From NCBI GenBank assembly GCA_017523325.1, contig JAFWWO010000046.1:1-64000 (forward strand): a stretch of 64,000 bases of DNA, in the 5' to 3' direction. This DNA is from Anaerotignum sp. GTDB taxonomy: Bacteria; Bacillota; Clostridia; Lachnospirales; Anaerotignaceae. This document shows positions 43,346 to 53,383 of the stretch, piece after piece. Numbering within the stretch: the stretch's first letter is position 1; each line of letters begins with the position of its first letter. A program made the translations under genes and the position numbers. Below the pieces are notes generated by a model, which was not told the origin of the DNA, did no database searches, and worked only from the letters and a program-made list of their open reading frames with translations.

Positions 43346-45454
43346 TTATTCCCGCACATAGCCGCATTTTTCATTGGAACAAACGATTTTCGGATTTTTC
43401 CTGCCCTTTTCCTCCAAATAGCTGCCGCAGTTCGGACATTTTTCTCCTGTGGGCTTATTCCAAGACATAAAGCCACATTCCGGATTATTTTCACAGCCGT
43501 AATAGGTGCGGCCTTTTTTCGTCTTTTTCATTAAGACCTTTCCGCCGCAATCGGGACAGTTGACACCGGCTTCTTCAAAATAAGGCTTGGCATTCTGACA
43601 TTCCGGGAAGCCGGGACAAGCAAGGAATTTTCCGTATCTTCCGTATTTGATAACCATATTTCTGCCGCATTTTTCACAGATGACATCGCTGACCTCGTCT
43701 TTAATTTCCACCTTATCCAGCTTTTGTGTTGCATCGTCCACACAGCGTTTGAAATCGGGATAGAAATCACGAATTACTTGTTTCCATTCTTCGTGCCCCA
43801 TTTCCACCTCGTCCAACCGTTTTTCCATATGGGCGGTGAAATCAACATCCACAATCTCGGAAAAATACCCTTTCATAATATCATTGACAATTTCGCCCAA
43901 TTCCGTAGGGAACAGGTTTTTGGCTTCTTTTGTGACATAATGGCGGGTCTGTATGGTCGTCAGGGTCGGGGCATAGGTACTGGGACGTCCCACGCCGATT
44001 TCCTCCAAAGTTTTAATCAAAGAAGCATCTGTATATCTGGCGGGTGGTTGTGTGAAATGCTGTTCCGGCAGCAATTCCTCCGCCTTCAGTATATCCCCCT
44101 CGGAAAGCTTGGGTATCATTTTTTCATCTTCTTCCTCGCCCTTGCTGTAAACCTCCAAAAAACCGCTAAAACGCAATCGAGAGCCGGTTGCACGGAAGCC
44201 ATATTCCCCCGCCTGCAATTTCACGGAAAGGGTGTCATATACCGCCGGACTCATTTGGCTTGCCACAAAACGCTCCCAAATCAGTTTATAAAGACGATAC
44301 TGGTCTTTGGAAAGCGATTCCTTGATGCTGTCCGGTGTACGGCTGATATTTGTAGGGCGGATCGCTTCATGGGCATCTTGGGTCTTCCCTTTGGATTTAT
44401 AAATCGTCCGTTCCGGATTTACATATTCCTCACCGTATTGTGCTTTGATAAATTCTACCGCAGCGGCATAGGCTTCATCGGAAACACGGAAGGAATCGGT
44501 TCGTATATAGGAAACCAAACCGACAGTACCCTCTCCCTTGACATTTATACCTTCATACAACTGCTGGGCAACCATCATGGTTTTCTGGGATGCCATATTC
44601 AGATGCTTGCTGGCCTCCTGTTGCAGGGTACTGGTAGTAAAGGGCGCAACGGGCTTTTTCTGTCTTGTGCCTGTTTTCACCTCTGTTACCTGAAAGGACT
44701 TGTTTTTGATGCCTTTCAATACAGCATTGGTTTCGGTTTCCTTGGAAAGGTTAATTTTTTCTTCGCCCTTTCCGTAAAATTTTGCTTCAAACCCTTTGCC
44801 GGAGCCGTCTTTCAAAACAGCACCCAACGTCCAATATTCCTCCGGTATAAACTCCCGAATTTCTTCCTCCCTATCACAAATCAAACGTAGGGCAACAGAC
44901 TGCACCCTGCCGCCGCTCAGGCCTTTCTTCACTTTTTTCCATAACAGATTGCTGACGGTATAACCCACTACACGGTCCAGCACGCGGCGAGCCTGCTGTG
45001 CGTCCACCAAATCCATATCAATATCTCTTGCTTCGGAAATGGAACGCTTTACTGCCGTTTTTGTAATTTCATTAAAGGTGATACGGCTGATAGGCTTATC
45101 CTCCAAATTCAAAGCATGGAGCAGATGCCAGCTGATGGCCTCCCCTTCCCGGTCCGGGTCAGTTGCCAGAAAAACTTTATCCGCCGCTTTGGCATCTCTG
45201 CGAATTTTACTTAATAATTCGCCTTTCCCGCGTATGGTGATATATTTCGGTTCAAAATCATGCTCAATATCAATACCCAGCTGGCTTTTGGGCAAATCTC
45301 TGATATGCCCCATAGAAGCTTCGATTTTATAATTACTCCCCAAAAACTTGCCAATCGTCGTTGCCTTTGCCGGGGATTCCACAATCACAAGATATTTTTT
45401 CCCTTTTGTTTGCTTGGTTGTCTTTTTCTTTTTTTCCGCTGCTGCCTTTGCCAT
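43346..45454 (-). CDS. topA: DNA topoisomerase I
   Basis: A type IA topoisomerase that relaxes negative supercoils. The 702-residue protein has a short Lys-rich N-terminus, the Toprim domain (VIVESPAKA, then DPDREGE near 100), the strand-passage core with the active Tyr in YIRTDS (about 315) and a C-terminal set of three four-cysteine zinc ribbons (CEKCGR, CPDCGG, CPNCG). The length is normal for Firmicutes. A GAGGTG site precedes the ATG. The dprA-topA order is conserved; the gap is 14 bp. Confidence 0.97.
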   Translation of the reverse strand: MAKAAAEKKKKTTKQTKGKKYLVIVESPAKATTIGKFLGSNYKIEASMGHIRDLPKSQLGIDIEHDFEPKYITIRGKGELLSKIRRDAKAADKVFLATDPDREGEAISWHLLHALNLEDKPISRITFNEITKTAVKRSISEARDIDMDLVDAQQARRVLDRVVGYTVSNLLWKKVKKGLSGGRVQSVALRLICDREEEIREFIPEEYWTLGAVLKDGSGKGFEAKFYGKGEEKINLSKETETNAVLKGIKNKSFQVTEVKTGTRQKKPVAPFTTSTLQQEASKHLNMASQKTMMVAQQLYEGINVKGEGTVGLVSYIRTDSFRVSDEAYAAAVEFIKAQYGEEYVNPERTIYKSKGKTQDAHEAIRPTNISRTPDSIKESLSKDQYRLYKLIWERFVASQMSPAVYDTLSVKLQAGEYGFRATGSRLRFSGFLEVYSKGEEEDEKMIPKLSEGDILKAEELLPEQHFTQPPARYTDASLIKTLEEIGVGRPSTYAPTLTTIQTRHYVTKEAKNLFPTELGEIVNDIMKGYFSEIVDVDFTAHMEKRLDEVEMGHEEWKQVIRDFYPDFKRCVDDATQKLDKVEIKDEVSDVICEKCGRNMVIKYGRYGKFLACPGFPECQNAKPYFEEAGVNCPDCGGKVLMKKTKKGRTYYGCENNPECGFMSWNKPTGEKCPNCGSYLEEKGRKNPKIVCSNEKCGYVRE

Positions 45455-45468
45455 TGTTTCACCTCAAA

Positions 45469-46563
45469 TCAACTTTCTCTGATGTATCCCGCATAAGGTA
45501 TTTTTTTAATATAGCCGGATAACTCCAACAAAGATAAGATATATTGTACTTCCTGTATATTCTTATGCAGCTTCCGGCACAATGCTTCCGCATCTATGGG
45601 AATATCCTCCGGAATCTGTGTATAAACTTCCTTTTCTTCAAAATCAAGGCTCATCGCAACCTTCTGTTGAAAAGCCTGCTTTTCCTTTTCCCGATATGCA
45701 ATGCCCAACTCCTGCAAAATATCATTTCCCTCCGTAATGATAGGACAGCCCTGTTTGATGAGAGCATTCGTGCCATAGCTTAGGGCACTGGTTACATTGC
45801 CCGGCACAACAAATACATCTCTGCCGTTTTCTAAAGCAAGATCCGCTGTAATCAGAGTGCCGCTTCTTTTGCCCGCCTCCACAACAATCAGCATACGGCT
45901 TAAGCCGCTGATGATACGATTGCGATAGGGAAAATTCTTCGGCACAGCAGGGGTACCCGGCGGATATTCCGAAAGGACGCAACCATTGGCCACAATACGC
46001 TCCATCAAGTTTTCGTTTTCCTTCGGATAGCAAATATCCAAACCACAGCCCAAAACCGCTATGGTTCTTCCGCCGCCGTCCAAAATGCCCTTATGGGCTT
46101 CGCTATCAATCCCTTTCGCCATGCCGCTGACAACAATTACGTTCGTTTTTCCCAGATCCTTTGCCAGATCATAGGCAACGCCTGCGCCGTACCTGGAGCA
46201 TTTTCTCGCACCGATAATGGCTACGGTTTCAATCCCCTCCTCCGGCAATGTCCCTCTGACATAAATGCCCACAGGCGGATTATAAATCTCACGCAAAAGC
46301 CGAGGATAGCTTGGGTGCCAGTAGGAATAGAATTGAATATCCTTTTCTTCCAATTCTATTATCCAATCATTCAAGATAGCCTCATCTCTGGAAGAAAGAA
46401 GTGTATGCAGTATCTTTTCCGGAAGCCCCGGCACCTTCTTCAGCTCCTCCGGCTCTGCCTTCCAGACGGCCTCTCCACTGCCGAAGTGTTCCAAAAGCAT
46501 ATGGATACGTTTGAAGCCTACCCCATCCAGACGGGACAGCCACATCAAATAAAACTCCTCCAT
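45469..46563 (-). CDS. dprA: DNA-processing protein DprA
   Basis: DprA (Smf) loads RecA on incoming single-stranded DNA during natural transformation and is also widespread in non-competent species. The 364-residue protein has an N-terminal helical domain with a helix-hairpin-helix-like stretch, the Rossmann core (VAIIGARKCSRYG, VVSGMAKGIDSEAH, AVLGCGLDICYP, SGLSRMLIVVEAG) and a C-terminal winged-helix-like domain. The ATG at 46563 has AAGGGGTG upstream; an in-frame GTG at 46572 overlaps that site. It is divergent from yifB, another competence-linked gene. Confidence 0.95.
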   Translation of the reverse strand: MEEFYLMWLSRLDGVGFKRIHMLLEHFGSGEAVWKAEPEELKKVPGLPEKILHTLLSSRDEAILNDWIIELEEKDIQFYSYWHPSYPRLLREIYNPPVGIYVRGTLPEEGIETVAIIGARKCSRYGAGVAYDLAKDLGKTNVIVVSGMAKGIDSEAHKGILDGGGRTIAVLGCGLDICYPKENENLMERIVANGCVLSEYPPGTPAVPKNFPYRNRIISGLSRMLIVVEAGKRSGTLITADLALENGRDVFVVPGNVTSALSYGTNALIKQGCPIITEGNDILQELGIAYREKEKQAFQQKVAMSLDFEEKEVYTQIPEDIPIDAEALCRKLHKNIQEVQYILSLLELSGYIKKIPYAGYIRES

Positions 46564-46601
46564 AACGAACACCCCTTCCTTACCCGCAAGTCACGTCCTT
46601 T

Positions 46602-46630
46602 ACTATAATGTGTTTCTTTTCAAAATTCAA
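46602..46630 (-). promoter_or_regulatory. Sigma-A promoter of dprA-topA
   Basis: TTGAAT (46625-46630), 17 nt, TATAGT (46602-46607) on the minus strand, about 35 nt upstream of the dprA start. Confidence 0.7.
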
Positions 46631-46710
46631 TAGTTATTTTTCAACGAAAGAAAAAATTTAACGAGAACCGTCTTATAATTCTTATAATATAGAAGAAATC
46701 CGACATTTCA

Positions 46711-46739
46711 TTGCACTTTTTCATAAAAATTGGTATGAT
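46711..46739 (+). promoter_or_regulatory. Sigma-A promoter of yifB
   Basis: TTGCAC (46711-46716), 17 nt, TATGAT (46734-46739) on the plus strand, followed by the yifB start at 46775. Confidence 0.7.
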
Positions 46740-46774
46740 AGAAAAAAATTCCGCAAGAAAAGAGGCAATCACTT

Positions 46775-48307
46775 ATGCTTTCTATTATAAAAAGTGCCGC
46801 TCTGATGGGCATAGACAGCTACCCCGTGGAGGTGGAAGTAGATTTAAGCAGCGGGCTTCCCTCCTTCGATATTGTCGGTCTGCCGGATTCTGCCGTAAAG
46901 GAATCCAGAGAACGGGTGCGGACAGCCATTCGCAATTCCGGTTTCGCCTTTCCTGTAAAGCGTATCACAGTCAATCTGGCTCCCGCCGATACCAAAAAAG
47001 AGGGAGCATCTTTCGACCTGCCTATCGCTTTGGGTATCCTTGCCGCAACGGAGCTTTTCCCTGCCGCAGCAACCGGAAACTCCCTGATTACAGGGGAGCT
47101 TTCTTTGGACGGTTCCGTACGCCCTGTCAACGGGGTATTGCCCATGATACATGACGCTTGGAAAAGAGGGGTCACTACCTGCTTTGTCCCCGCAGACAAT
47201 GCGGAGGAGGCAGCTTTGGTCAACGGTATGACGGTGTATCCCGTCCATAACATAAAGGAAATTGCAGCCCATTTTTCCGGCGGCAAACAAATCCTGCCCT
47301 ACGAAAAAAATCAGGACTTTTTCCCCCATGGGGAGGACGAGCAAGAGGGATTGGATTTTGCCCATGTGAAAGGGCAGGAAAACGCCAAGCGTGCCATGGA
47401 GATCGCTGCGGCCGGCGGGCATAATATTTTGCTAATCGGCCCTCCCGGCTCCGGAAAAACCATGCTGGCAAAGCGTTTGCCTACCATTTTGCCGGACTTA
47501 AGCTTTGAAGAAAGCATTGAAATCACAAAAATATATAGCGTAGCAGGGTTGTTAAAAGAGAAAAATGCATTGGTGCATAACCGCCCTTTTCGTTCTCCCC
47601 ATCACACCATTTCTCCCTCCGCTTTGACCGGCGGCGGGCGGATTCCAAAGCCCGGCGAGATTTCGCTTTCTCATCATGGGGTATTGTTTCTGGACGAATT
47701 ACCGGAATTCCAGCGGAACGCCCTGGAAGTCATGCGCCAGCCATTGGAAGATGGGAAGGTCACCATCTCACGGGTAAACGGCACACTGACCTTCCCCTCG
47801 GATTTTATGCTGGTTGCGGCAATGAATCCCTGTCCCTGCGGCTATTTGGGCAATAGCGAAAAATGCCATTGCTCCACCAGCGAAATCATGAAATATCATC
47901 GGAAAATCAGCGGGCCTTTGCTGGATCGTATTGATTTGATGATTGAAATGCCTGCAGTGGCCTATGAAGATTTGGAAAGCACCTCCCCTGCCGAAAACTC
48001 CGCCACTATAAAGGAACGGGTGGTGCGAGCCCATAAAATACAATTAGAGCGGTTCAAAAATGAGGGGATTTTCTTTAATGCACAGATGAATGCGGCACAA
48101 ATCGAAGCCTACTGCCCTCTTTCCCCAAAGGAAAAAGAGCTTTTGCGTTCTGCCTTTGAAAAAATGGAGTTAAGTGCCAGAGCCTATCATAAAATACTGA
48201 AAATCGCCCGTACTGCCGCCGATTTGGCAGGAGCGGAACAGATTACACTGCCTCATCTGTTGGAGGTATTGCAGTATCGCTCTCTGGATAGAAAATATTT
48301 GCTGTAA
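46775..48307 (+). CDS. yifB: YifB/ComM family Mg-chelatase-like AAA ATPase
   Basis: A 510-residue AAA+ protein of the family whose best-studied member, ComM, is a helicase that promotes branch migration in transformation. It has an N-terminal Lon-substrate-like domain (SGLPSFDIVGLPD, VNLAPADTKKEG), the ATPase core with Walker A GPPGSGKTML (about 222) and Walker B-like LFLDELPEF, a CPCGYLG motif, and a C-terminal helical ChlI-type domain. The start has an AAGAGGC site. It is divergent from dprA and leads into the DUF1275 gene 12 bp downstream. Confidence 0.95.
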   Translation: MLSIIKSAALMGIDSYPVEVEVDLSSGLPSFDIVGLPDSAVKESRERVRTAIRNSGFAFPVKRITVNLAPADTKKEGASFDLPIALGILAATELFPAAATGNSLITGELSLDGSVRPVNGVLPMIHDAWKRGVTTCFVPADNAEEAALVNGMTVYPVHNIKEIAAHFSGGKQILPYEKNQDFFPHGEDEQEGLDFAHVKGQENAKRAMEIAAAGGHNILLIGPPGSGKTMLAKRLPTILPDLSFEESIEITKIYSVAGLLKEKNALVHNRPFRSPHHTISPSALTGGGRIPKPGEISLSHHGVLFLDELPEFQRNALEVMRQPLEDGKVTISRVNGTLTFPSDFMLVAAMNPCPCGYLGNSEKCHCSTSEIMKYHRKISGPLLDRIDLMIEMPAVAYEDLESTSPAENSATIKERVVRAHKIQLERFKNEGIFFNAQMNAAQIEAYCPLSPKEKELLRSAFEKMELSARAYHKILKIARTAADLAGAEQITLPHLLEVLQYRSLDRKYLL

Positions 48308-48319
48308 GAGGTTTTTACC

Positions 48320-48994
48320 ATGATATATTCCAAAGAACAAATGTCCGAATCCTTTCTCATCGGCGTGTTGCTTGCCATTGTGGGGGGATTTTTGGACGCC
48401 TATACATATATGATACGTGATGGTGTTTTCGCCAATGCTCAAACAGGGAATATCGTTCTGCTGGGAATTCATCTGGCAGAAGGCAAATGGCTGCAGGCCT
48501 GTACCTATTTTATCCCGATTTTGGCATTTGTGCTGGGTATTTTCCTCAATGAATGGATACGAAAGCTTTTCCTGCCATTGCCGAAAATCCACTGGCGGCA
48601 AATTGTCATTTTATTTGAAATGGCAATACTTTTTATCGTTGCCCTATTGCCTCAAAGCCATACTTATAACATCATTGCCAATGTGCTGGTTTCTTTTGTC
48701 TGCTCCATGCAGGTACAGAGTTTTCGCAAGGTGCATGGGCTGCCTTATGCCACCACCATGTGTACCGGCAATCTGCGCAGCGGCACAGAGCACTTGTTCC
48801 GCTTCGTGCAGAATAAAGACAGAAACGATTGGATAAAAAGTCTGCATTATTACGGAGTGATTCTGTTTTTTATTTTCGGTGCGGGCATCGGAGCCATCGC
48901 AACCCTTCGCCTTGCACACCATGCAGTCGCATTTTGCAATATCTTTTTGCTGGTGGTTTGCGGACTTCTTTCTATTAAAAATAAGGACTCATAA
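48320..48994 (+). CDS. DUF1275 (YoaK family) membrane protein
   Basis: A 224-residue integral membrane protein with about six hydrophobic segments. The family signature is present: an early GGFLDAYTYM, then FANAQTGNIVLLG, SFVCSMQVQSFRKV and ATTMCTGNLRSGTE. Function of the family is not established; it is often described as a transporter-like protein. It lies 12 bp after yifB and shares its terminator, so the two genes are probably co-transcribed. Nothing in the sequence connects it to DNA processing. Confidence 0.9.
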   Translation: MIYSKEQMSESFLIGVLLAIVGGFLDAYTYMIRDGVFANAQTGNIVLLGIHLAEGKWLQACTYFIPILAFVLGIFLNEWIRKLFLPLPKIHWRQIVILFEMAILFIVALLPQSHTYNIIANVLVSFVCSMQVQSFRKVHGLPYATTMCTGNLRSGTEHLFRFVQNKDRNDWIKSLHYYGVILFFIFGAGIGAIATLRLAHHAVAFCNIFLLVVCGLLSIKNKDS

Positions 48995-48998
48995 CCTT

Positions 48999-49033
48999 AA
49001 AAGGCTTTATGCATAGATTGCACAAAGCCTTTT
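48999..49033. terminator. Bidirectional terminator between the DUF1275 gene and sbcC
   Basis: AAAAGGCTTT and AAAGCCTTTT form the main stem, extended by TGC/GCA with small mismatches. It lies between convergent genes. Confidence 0.8.
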
Positions 49034-49035
49034 AT

Positions 49036-52000
49036 TTATATCTGTAATTGAATGGAACTTCCGCTGTTGCTTTTTTTGACCAAAACTTTCTTTGCAATGC
49101 TCTCCTTTAATTCGGATACATGAGAGATAATGCCAATCAAACGATTGCCATAGGATAGCTTTTGCAAAACCTCGACCGCCTGTTCGCGGGAGCGGTCATC
49201 CAAAGAACCAAAACCTTCATCAATAAACATGGCATCTACCCGCACGCCACCTGCATGCGCTTGAATGACATCGGAAAGTCCCAATGCCATACATAATGAC
49301 GCCTTAAATGCTTCCCCGCCGGAAAGTGAGCGAACAGAACGGCTTTTCCCCGTATAATAATCCACCACTTCCAACTCCAATCCCGCTTGACTTCTGCGGT
49401 TTGCCGCCCGTTGGGCGTGGAGCAGTTGAAAGCGGCCTTCTGTCATATCTTTCAAGCGGAAATTCGCCGCCTGCAGCACCTTCTCAAAATAAAACCCCTG
49501 CACAAACTGCTCAAAGGCAATTTTATCTTTTCCCGCCAATTCTCCATTGGCGGTTTTGGAAAGCTCCATCACCGGCAGATATTCTTTTTCCGCTTTTTCC
49601 CGATTTTCCAATTCTACCTTACAGTACCGGGTGAGGTTTTGTAAAACCGCCGCTTTTTCCCGCAAACGATTGCCCGCTTCCTTTTGGCTTTCCTTTTGCG
49701 CCTTACATTTTTCCAACTGTTCCGCCAAAGAGGAAATATCCTTTTCTTCCCTATTCTCGCATTCTTTTTCCATACTTTCTTTAGCCTGTTGCAATATCGC
49801 TAAATCAGAAAAGAATTTACGGTTTGCTTCCTCTCCCTGTTCCAATATATCCCGCTCCGTCAATATTGCGGCAAATTCTGCCTCATTCAAAAAGCCCCGT
49901 GACTCCAGCATTGCCTGAAAAGCAGTTTCACTTTCCCTCATGCCAAGCTCTGCCTGTACGGCTTCTTTTCTCGCCTGCTCCAACAGAGCAAGGTACCGCT
50001 CCTTTTCCTCCCGTGCTACTTGCCACGCTTCTTTTAAGTCATGCTCCGCCATTTCCGCCTGCTGTAATTCTTCTTGCAGCAACAGGCATTTCCGGGCAAA
50101 CGCCTCCGTAGGAATATCCTCCAGCTGGGTCTGCAAAAGCTGATACTCTCCTTGCTTTCTCTGAAAAAGGAGCTCTGTCTCCGCCGCATTTTGCTCTGCC
50201 GCGGAAAGACTTTTTTGGGTATTCGACCAATCCTGTTCCATCTCCTCTGCCTGCTTACGAAGGCTGTTTAAGGAAGTCATTTCCTGCTGGAGATCCCGCA
50301 ACCCTTTCTCTTCTTCCCGCCATTGGGCCTCAACCTTTCGATTTCTTTCCAACAGAGATTCCTGACCCAAATCCAATTTTTTGCAGGCTTGCAAAAAGCC
50401 ATCTTTCAGTAAGGTAAGCCGTTCTTTTTCCGCCTTGCCCTTTTCAGAAATTTCCTGCTGTCTTGCAAAAGCCTCCTCCAAAAGGAGTTTTTTCTCCTTC
50501 CATTCCGCCTCCGTCGGTGCGTCGCCGGAAAGCACTGTCTTTTTCGGGTGATGGGTCGCCCCGCAGACAGGGCATTCCATGCCTTCCTCCAGACCATTCG
50601 CCAAAAAACCCGCCTGCTCCCGCAAGAATAATGTTTCGGTACGATTCGCTTCTTCTCTCGCTTGGAGCCACTGCTGTTCCGCAGCTTTATATTGCTCCGC
50701 CAGCTTTTGCAAGTCAGCTTCCTTTTGTGAAATCTCAATCTCCTGTTGGCAAAGAAGCTGTAATTTTTCTTTTTGTTCTTTGCACCGCATCACCCTTTGT
50801 TCCTGCAGCTGAATCCGGGCAGATAACTTGTCTGATTCTAAAAGGGCTTTCTGCAAGCCCTCCAGGCTTGCCTTCTGCTGCCTCTCCTTTTCTTTCCACC
50901 GGGTTAGGGCAGTCTCCATGGCAGCTTTTTGATTGGAAATGTCTTTTAACTCTTCTTTGAGGGCGTCCCGTTGCAGATACCGTTCCTTTTCCATATTCAG
51001 CTTAATCAAAAGATTCCGTTTCTCCTCCAGAACGGGCTTTTGCAATAAAATGCTTTGATTTTTCTCCTCCAGCCCCTTCAGCTGTTCCTCTATCTCTTCA
51101 CTCCGCCTTTTATAGGTCAACACAGCTTCCAGCCAGTCTTTCCAGCGGGCATGGGCCTTTTGCCATTCCTGCTTTAAGGGGAAGAGTACATCCAAGGCAA
51201 TTCTCTGTTTTTTCAAAAAGGCTGTTTCTCGTTTTTTCTCCTCTGCAAAGGATTCACGTTCTGCAAAATTCTGCCGTAGCTTGTCCCGCTTTTTTAACAG
51301 GCGTTCCGTTTCCTCTCCCTCTGCGATTTCCTGCTCCAGGCGGCGGATTTCCTCCTCCATATTGAGCTGTTGTGCATCGGCTTTTTGCAGAGCCTCATTC
51401 ATAGTTTCTAATTCGAGTGTTTTTTTTGCAAGAATTTCAGCACTATGATAAAGAATATTTTCTCCGTCCATATCCTGCGGCAAAAGCTGATGCAAATACT
51501 GCAGCAATCGCTTCTCGCCATCCTCCAGCGTTGTTCGTTTTGTTTTTTCCGCTTCTTTTAACCTTCTTTGGAACTCGGCATATAAATCCGTATGAAACAC
51601 CTTGCGGAAAATACCGCCCCGCTCAGCGCTGTCTGCATAAAGCAGTTTTAGAAATTCTCCCTGTGCAATCATGGAAATTTGCTTGAATTGCTTGGCATCG
51701 ATGCCCAGCAGATCCTCAATTTTATGTTTCACCGATGTAAAGCCGTCAGCCATCAATTCTTTTTCACCGTTTTTCACATAATACAGCGTTGCCTCCGCCG
51801 CTTCCGTGGTCATGCCCTCACCACGCAGCTTTGGTCTTTGATAGGCAGGGACTCTATGCACCTGATACGTATTCCCTTGATGAGAAAATAAAAACTCCAC
51901 AAATGTTTTTGCATTGCCCATAGAAAAATCACTGCGCAGACTGTCCATCTCCCGATGAGAGCCGCTTACCTCGCCGAATAAAGCAAAACAAATGGCATCA

Positions 52001-52134
52001 AAAATTGTCGTCTTGCCTGCCCCTGTATCCCCGCTGATGAGAAAAAGCCCCTTTTCCCCCAACTGTGCAAAAGGAATCTCCGTAACAGTCGCAAAGGGAC
52101 CAAAGGCGGATATGGTCAAAAATAACGGTTTCAT
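49036..52134 (-). CDS. sbcC: Nuclease complex ATPase subunit SbcC
   Basis: SbcC is the Rad50-like partner of SbcD; the complex cuts hairpins and processes DNA ends. The 1032-residue protein has the N-terminal ABC half with Walker A GDTGAGKTT (about 35), two long coiled-coil arms rich in Glu, Lys and Gln joined by a zinc hook CPVCG (about 518), and the C-terminal half with the signature LSGGEAF (about 938) and Walker B MFIDEGFGSLD. AAGGAGG precedes the start. Its ATG overlaps the sbcD stop by 4 nt, so the two are translationally coupled. Confidence 0.96.
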   Translation of the reverse strand: MKPLFLTISAFGPFATVTEIPFAQLGEKGLFLISGDTGAGKTTIFDAICFALFGEVSGSHREMDSLRSDFSMGNAKTFVEFLFSHQGNTYQVHRVPAYQRPKLRGEGMTTEAAEATLYYVKNGEKELMADGFTSVKHKIEDLLGIDAKQFKQISMIAQGEFLKLLYADSAERGGIFRKVFHTDLYAEFQRRLKEAEKTKRTTLEDGEKRLLQYLHQLLPQDMDGENILYHSAEILAKKTLELETMNEALQKADAQQLNMEEEIRRLEQEIAEGEETERLLKKRDKLRQNFAERESFAEEKKRETAFLKKQRIALDVLFPLKQEWQKAHARWKDWLEAVLTYKRRSEEIEEQLKGLEEKNQSILLQKPVLEEKRNLLIKLNMEKERYLQRDALKEELKDISNQKAAMETALTRWKEKERQQKASLEGLQKALLESDKLSARIQLQEQRVMRCKEQKEKLQLLCQQEIEISQKEADLQKLAEQYKAAEQQWLQAREEANRTETLFLREQAGFLANGLEEGMECPVCGATHHPKKTVLSGDAPTEAEWKEKKLLLEEAFARQQEISEKGKAEKERLTLLKDGFLQACKKLDLGQESLLERNRKVEAQWREEEKGLRDLQQEMTSLNSLRKQAEEMEQDWSNTQKSLSAAEQNAAETELLFQRKQGEYQLLQTQLEDIPTEAFARKCLLLQEELQQAEMAEHDLKEAWQVAREEKERYLALLEQARKEAVQAELGMRESETAFQAMLESRGFLNEAEFAAILTERDILEQGEEANRKFFSDLAILQQAKESMEKECENREEKDISSLAEQLEKCKAQKESQKEAGNRLREKAAVLQNLTRYCKVELENREKAEKEYLPVMELSKTANGELAGKDKIAFEQFVQGFYFEKVLQAANFRLKDMTEGRFQLLHAQRAANRRSQAGLELEVVDYYTGKSRSVRSLSGGEAFKASLCMALGLSDVIQAHAGGVRVDAMFIDEGFGSLDDRSREQAVEVLQKLSYGNRLIGIISHVSELKESIAKKVLVKKSNSGSSIQLQI

Positions 52135-53264
52135 GCTTCTTCCTCCTTTAGCTCCCTCCAGATATTTCGCAAAAGGCCTTGCTGGACATCATCCAACTCC
52201 TTGCCGTTTTGTTTCTCAAAAAACAGGGAAAAGATTTCTTCCGGCACCAGTTCTTCCGTTTCCAGTGAAACGGTTTGCTCAAATTCTTTTTCCTGCTGTG
52301 CAAATTCCAATGTCATAAGATTGGGATATACGCTGCGCAGCCGCCCAATGGGATCGAACAATGCCTCCTGATTTGTCAGGATACAGCGGATATAATCTTC
52401 GGAGCCTTCTTCCTCCGCCGCTTGTAAAATACTCTCCAGAGGACCCTTCATCTCCCGAAAAGCTCTTTTTGTCATAAGAGGGATAAAATCCATTTCTATC
52501 TCCCCTTTTTGCTTCAATTCGACTACTGTAATGCCCTTTTTCTGACGGATTTCCGAAAAGGAATAGGGCATGGGCGAGCCTGCATAACGCACATGGTCTT
52601 TGCCGATGCGTTGGGGGCTATGCAAATGCCCAAGGGCAATATAATCAAAATCAAAAAATAAACCGGCATCAATTTCCTCCACTCCGCCAAGGGTAAGGAC
52701 TTCAGAATCGCTGCGTTGGGCCGTTCCCTTCCATGTCACAAACTGATGGGCAAGGAGTATATTTCGTTTTCCCCAATCAATTTCTGTGGCTTGCAGCAAT
52801 ATTTTTGCTGCTTCCTGATAAGTCTCCACCGATTGCTCCGGAAAAAGTCCATGGACATGAGAGGGCTTGAAAAAAGGCAGCAGGTAAAAATTCACTTCGC
52901 CATATTTATCCTGCTGTTGGTAATGCTCTATTTCTTTTTCAATGGCGCCGCAAAACACAATGCCGCTTTTTGCCATCAATTCTCTGCCAAATCCCAACCT
53001 TTGGGCGGAATCATGATTGCCGGCAATGATATAGGTATGTATGCCCCTTTGGGAAAGCGCTGTCAAAAATGTATCCAACGTACGAACCGCTTCTACCGAT
53101 GGCACAGGTTTATCATAAATATCTCCTGTAATCAGCAATGCATCCGGCTGCTCCTGCTCTATATGCTCTAATATTTGCCGGAGCAACTCCTCCTGCTCCT
53201 CCAGCATGGAAAATTCATAGACCCGTTTCCCTAAATGCAGGTCGCTGATATGAAATAATTTCAC
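52131..53264 (-). CDS. sbcD: Nuclease complex subunit SbcD
   Basis: SbcD is the Mre11-like metallophosphatase nuclease that works with SbcC. The 377-residue protein shows the phosphoesterase motifs in order: SDLHLGKRV (about 7-15), TGDIYDKP (about 46-53), GNHDSAQRL (about 82-90) and the later HQF and GHLHSPQ. The C-terminal capping region is present. A GAGGAG site lies about 12 nt upstream of the ATG. The gene overlaps sbcC by 4 nt, and a perfect hairpin stands just upstream. Confidence 0.96.
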   Translation of the reverse strand: MKLFHISDLHLGKRVYEFSMLEEQEELLRQILEHIEQEQPDALLITGDIYDKPVPSVEAVRTLDTFLTALSQRGIHTYIIAGNHDSAQRLGFGRELMAKSGIVFCGAIEKEIEHYQQQDKYGEVNFYLLPFFKPSHVHGLFPEQSVETYQEAAKILLQATEIDWGKRNILLAHQFVTWKGTAQRSDSEVLTLGGVEEIDAGLFFDFDYIALGHLHSPQRIGKDHVRYAGSPMPYSFSEIRQKKGITVVELKQKGEIEMDFIPLMTKRAFREMKGPLESILQAAEEEGSEDYIRCILTNQEALFDPIGRLRSVYPNLMTLEFAQQEKEFEQTVSLETEELVPEEIFSLFFEKQNGKELDDVQQGLLRNIWRELKEEEA

Positions 53265-53286
53265 TGGTGTTCTCCTCTCTCTAAAA

Positions 53287-53313
53287 GGCGGTATAGAGAG
53301 ATTCTATACCGCC
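53287..53313 (-). terminator. Hairpin upstream of sbcD
   Basis: GGCGGTATAGA and TCTATACCGCC form a perfect 11-bp stem with a 5-nt loop, followed by TTTTA on the minus strand. It probably ends the upstream oxidoreductase transcript, but it lies only about 20 nt before the sbcD start and might also affect sbcD. Confidence 0.6.
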
Positions 53314-53358
53314 ATCGTACCGTGATCCGATACAACCGTTCCAATGCTTTCGATTATA

Positions 53359-53380
53359 TTGGCATTTTGCCAATTTTTTT
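53359..53380 (+). terminator. Palindrome with a plus-side T-run
   Basis: TTGGCA-TTT-TGCCAA (53359-53373) is followed by T-rich sequence on the plus strand. There is no plus-strand gene nearby. A TATAAT sits just downstream on the minus strand, so this could instead be part of a promoter region for sbcD. Confidence 0.25.
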
Positions 53381-53383
53381 TGC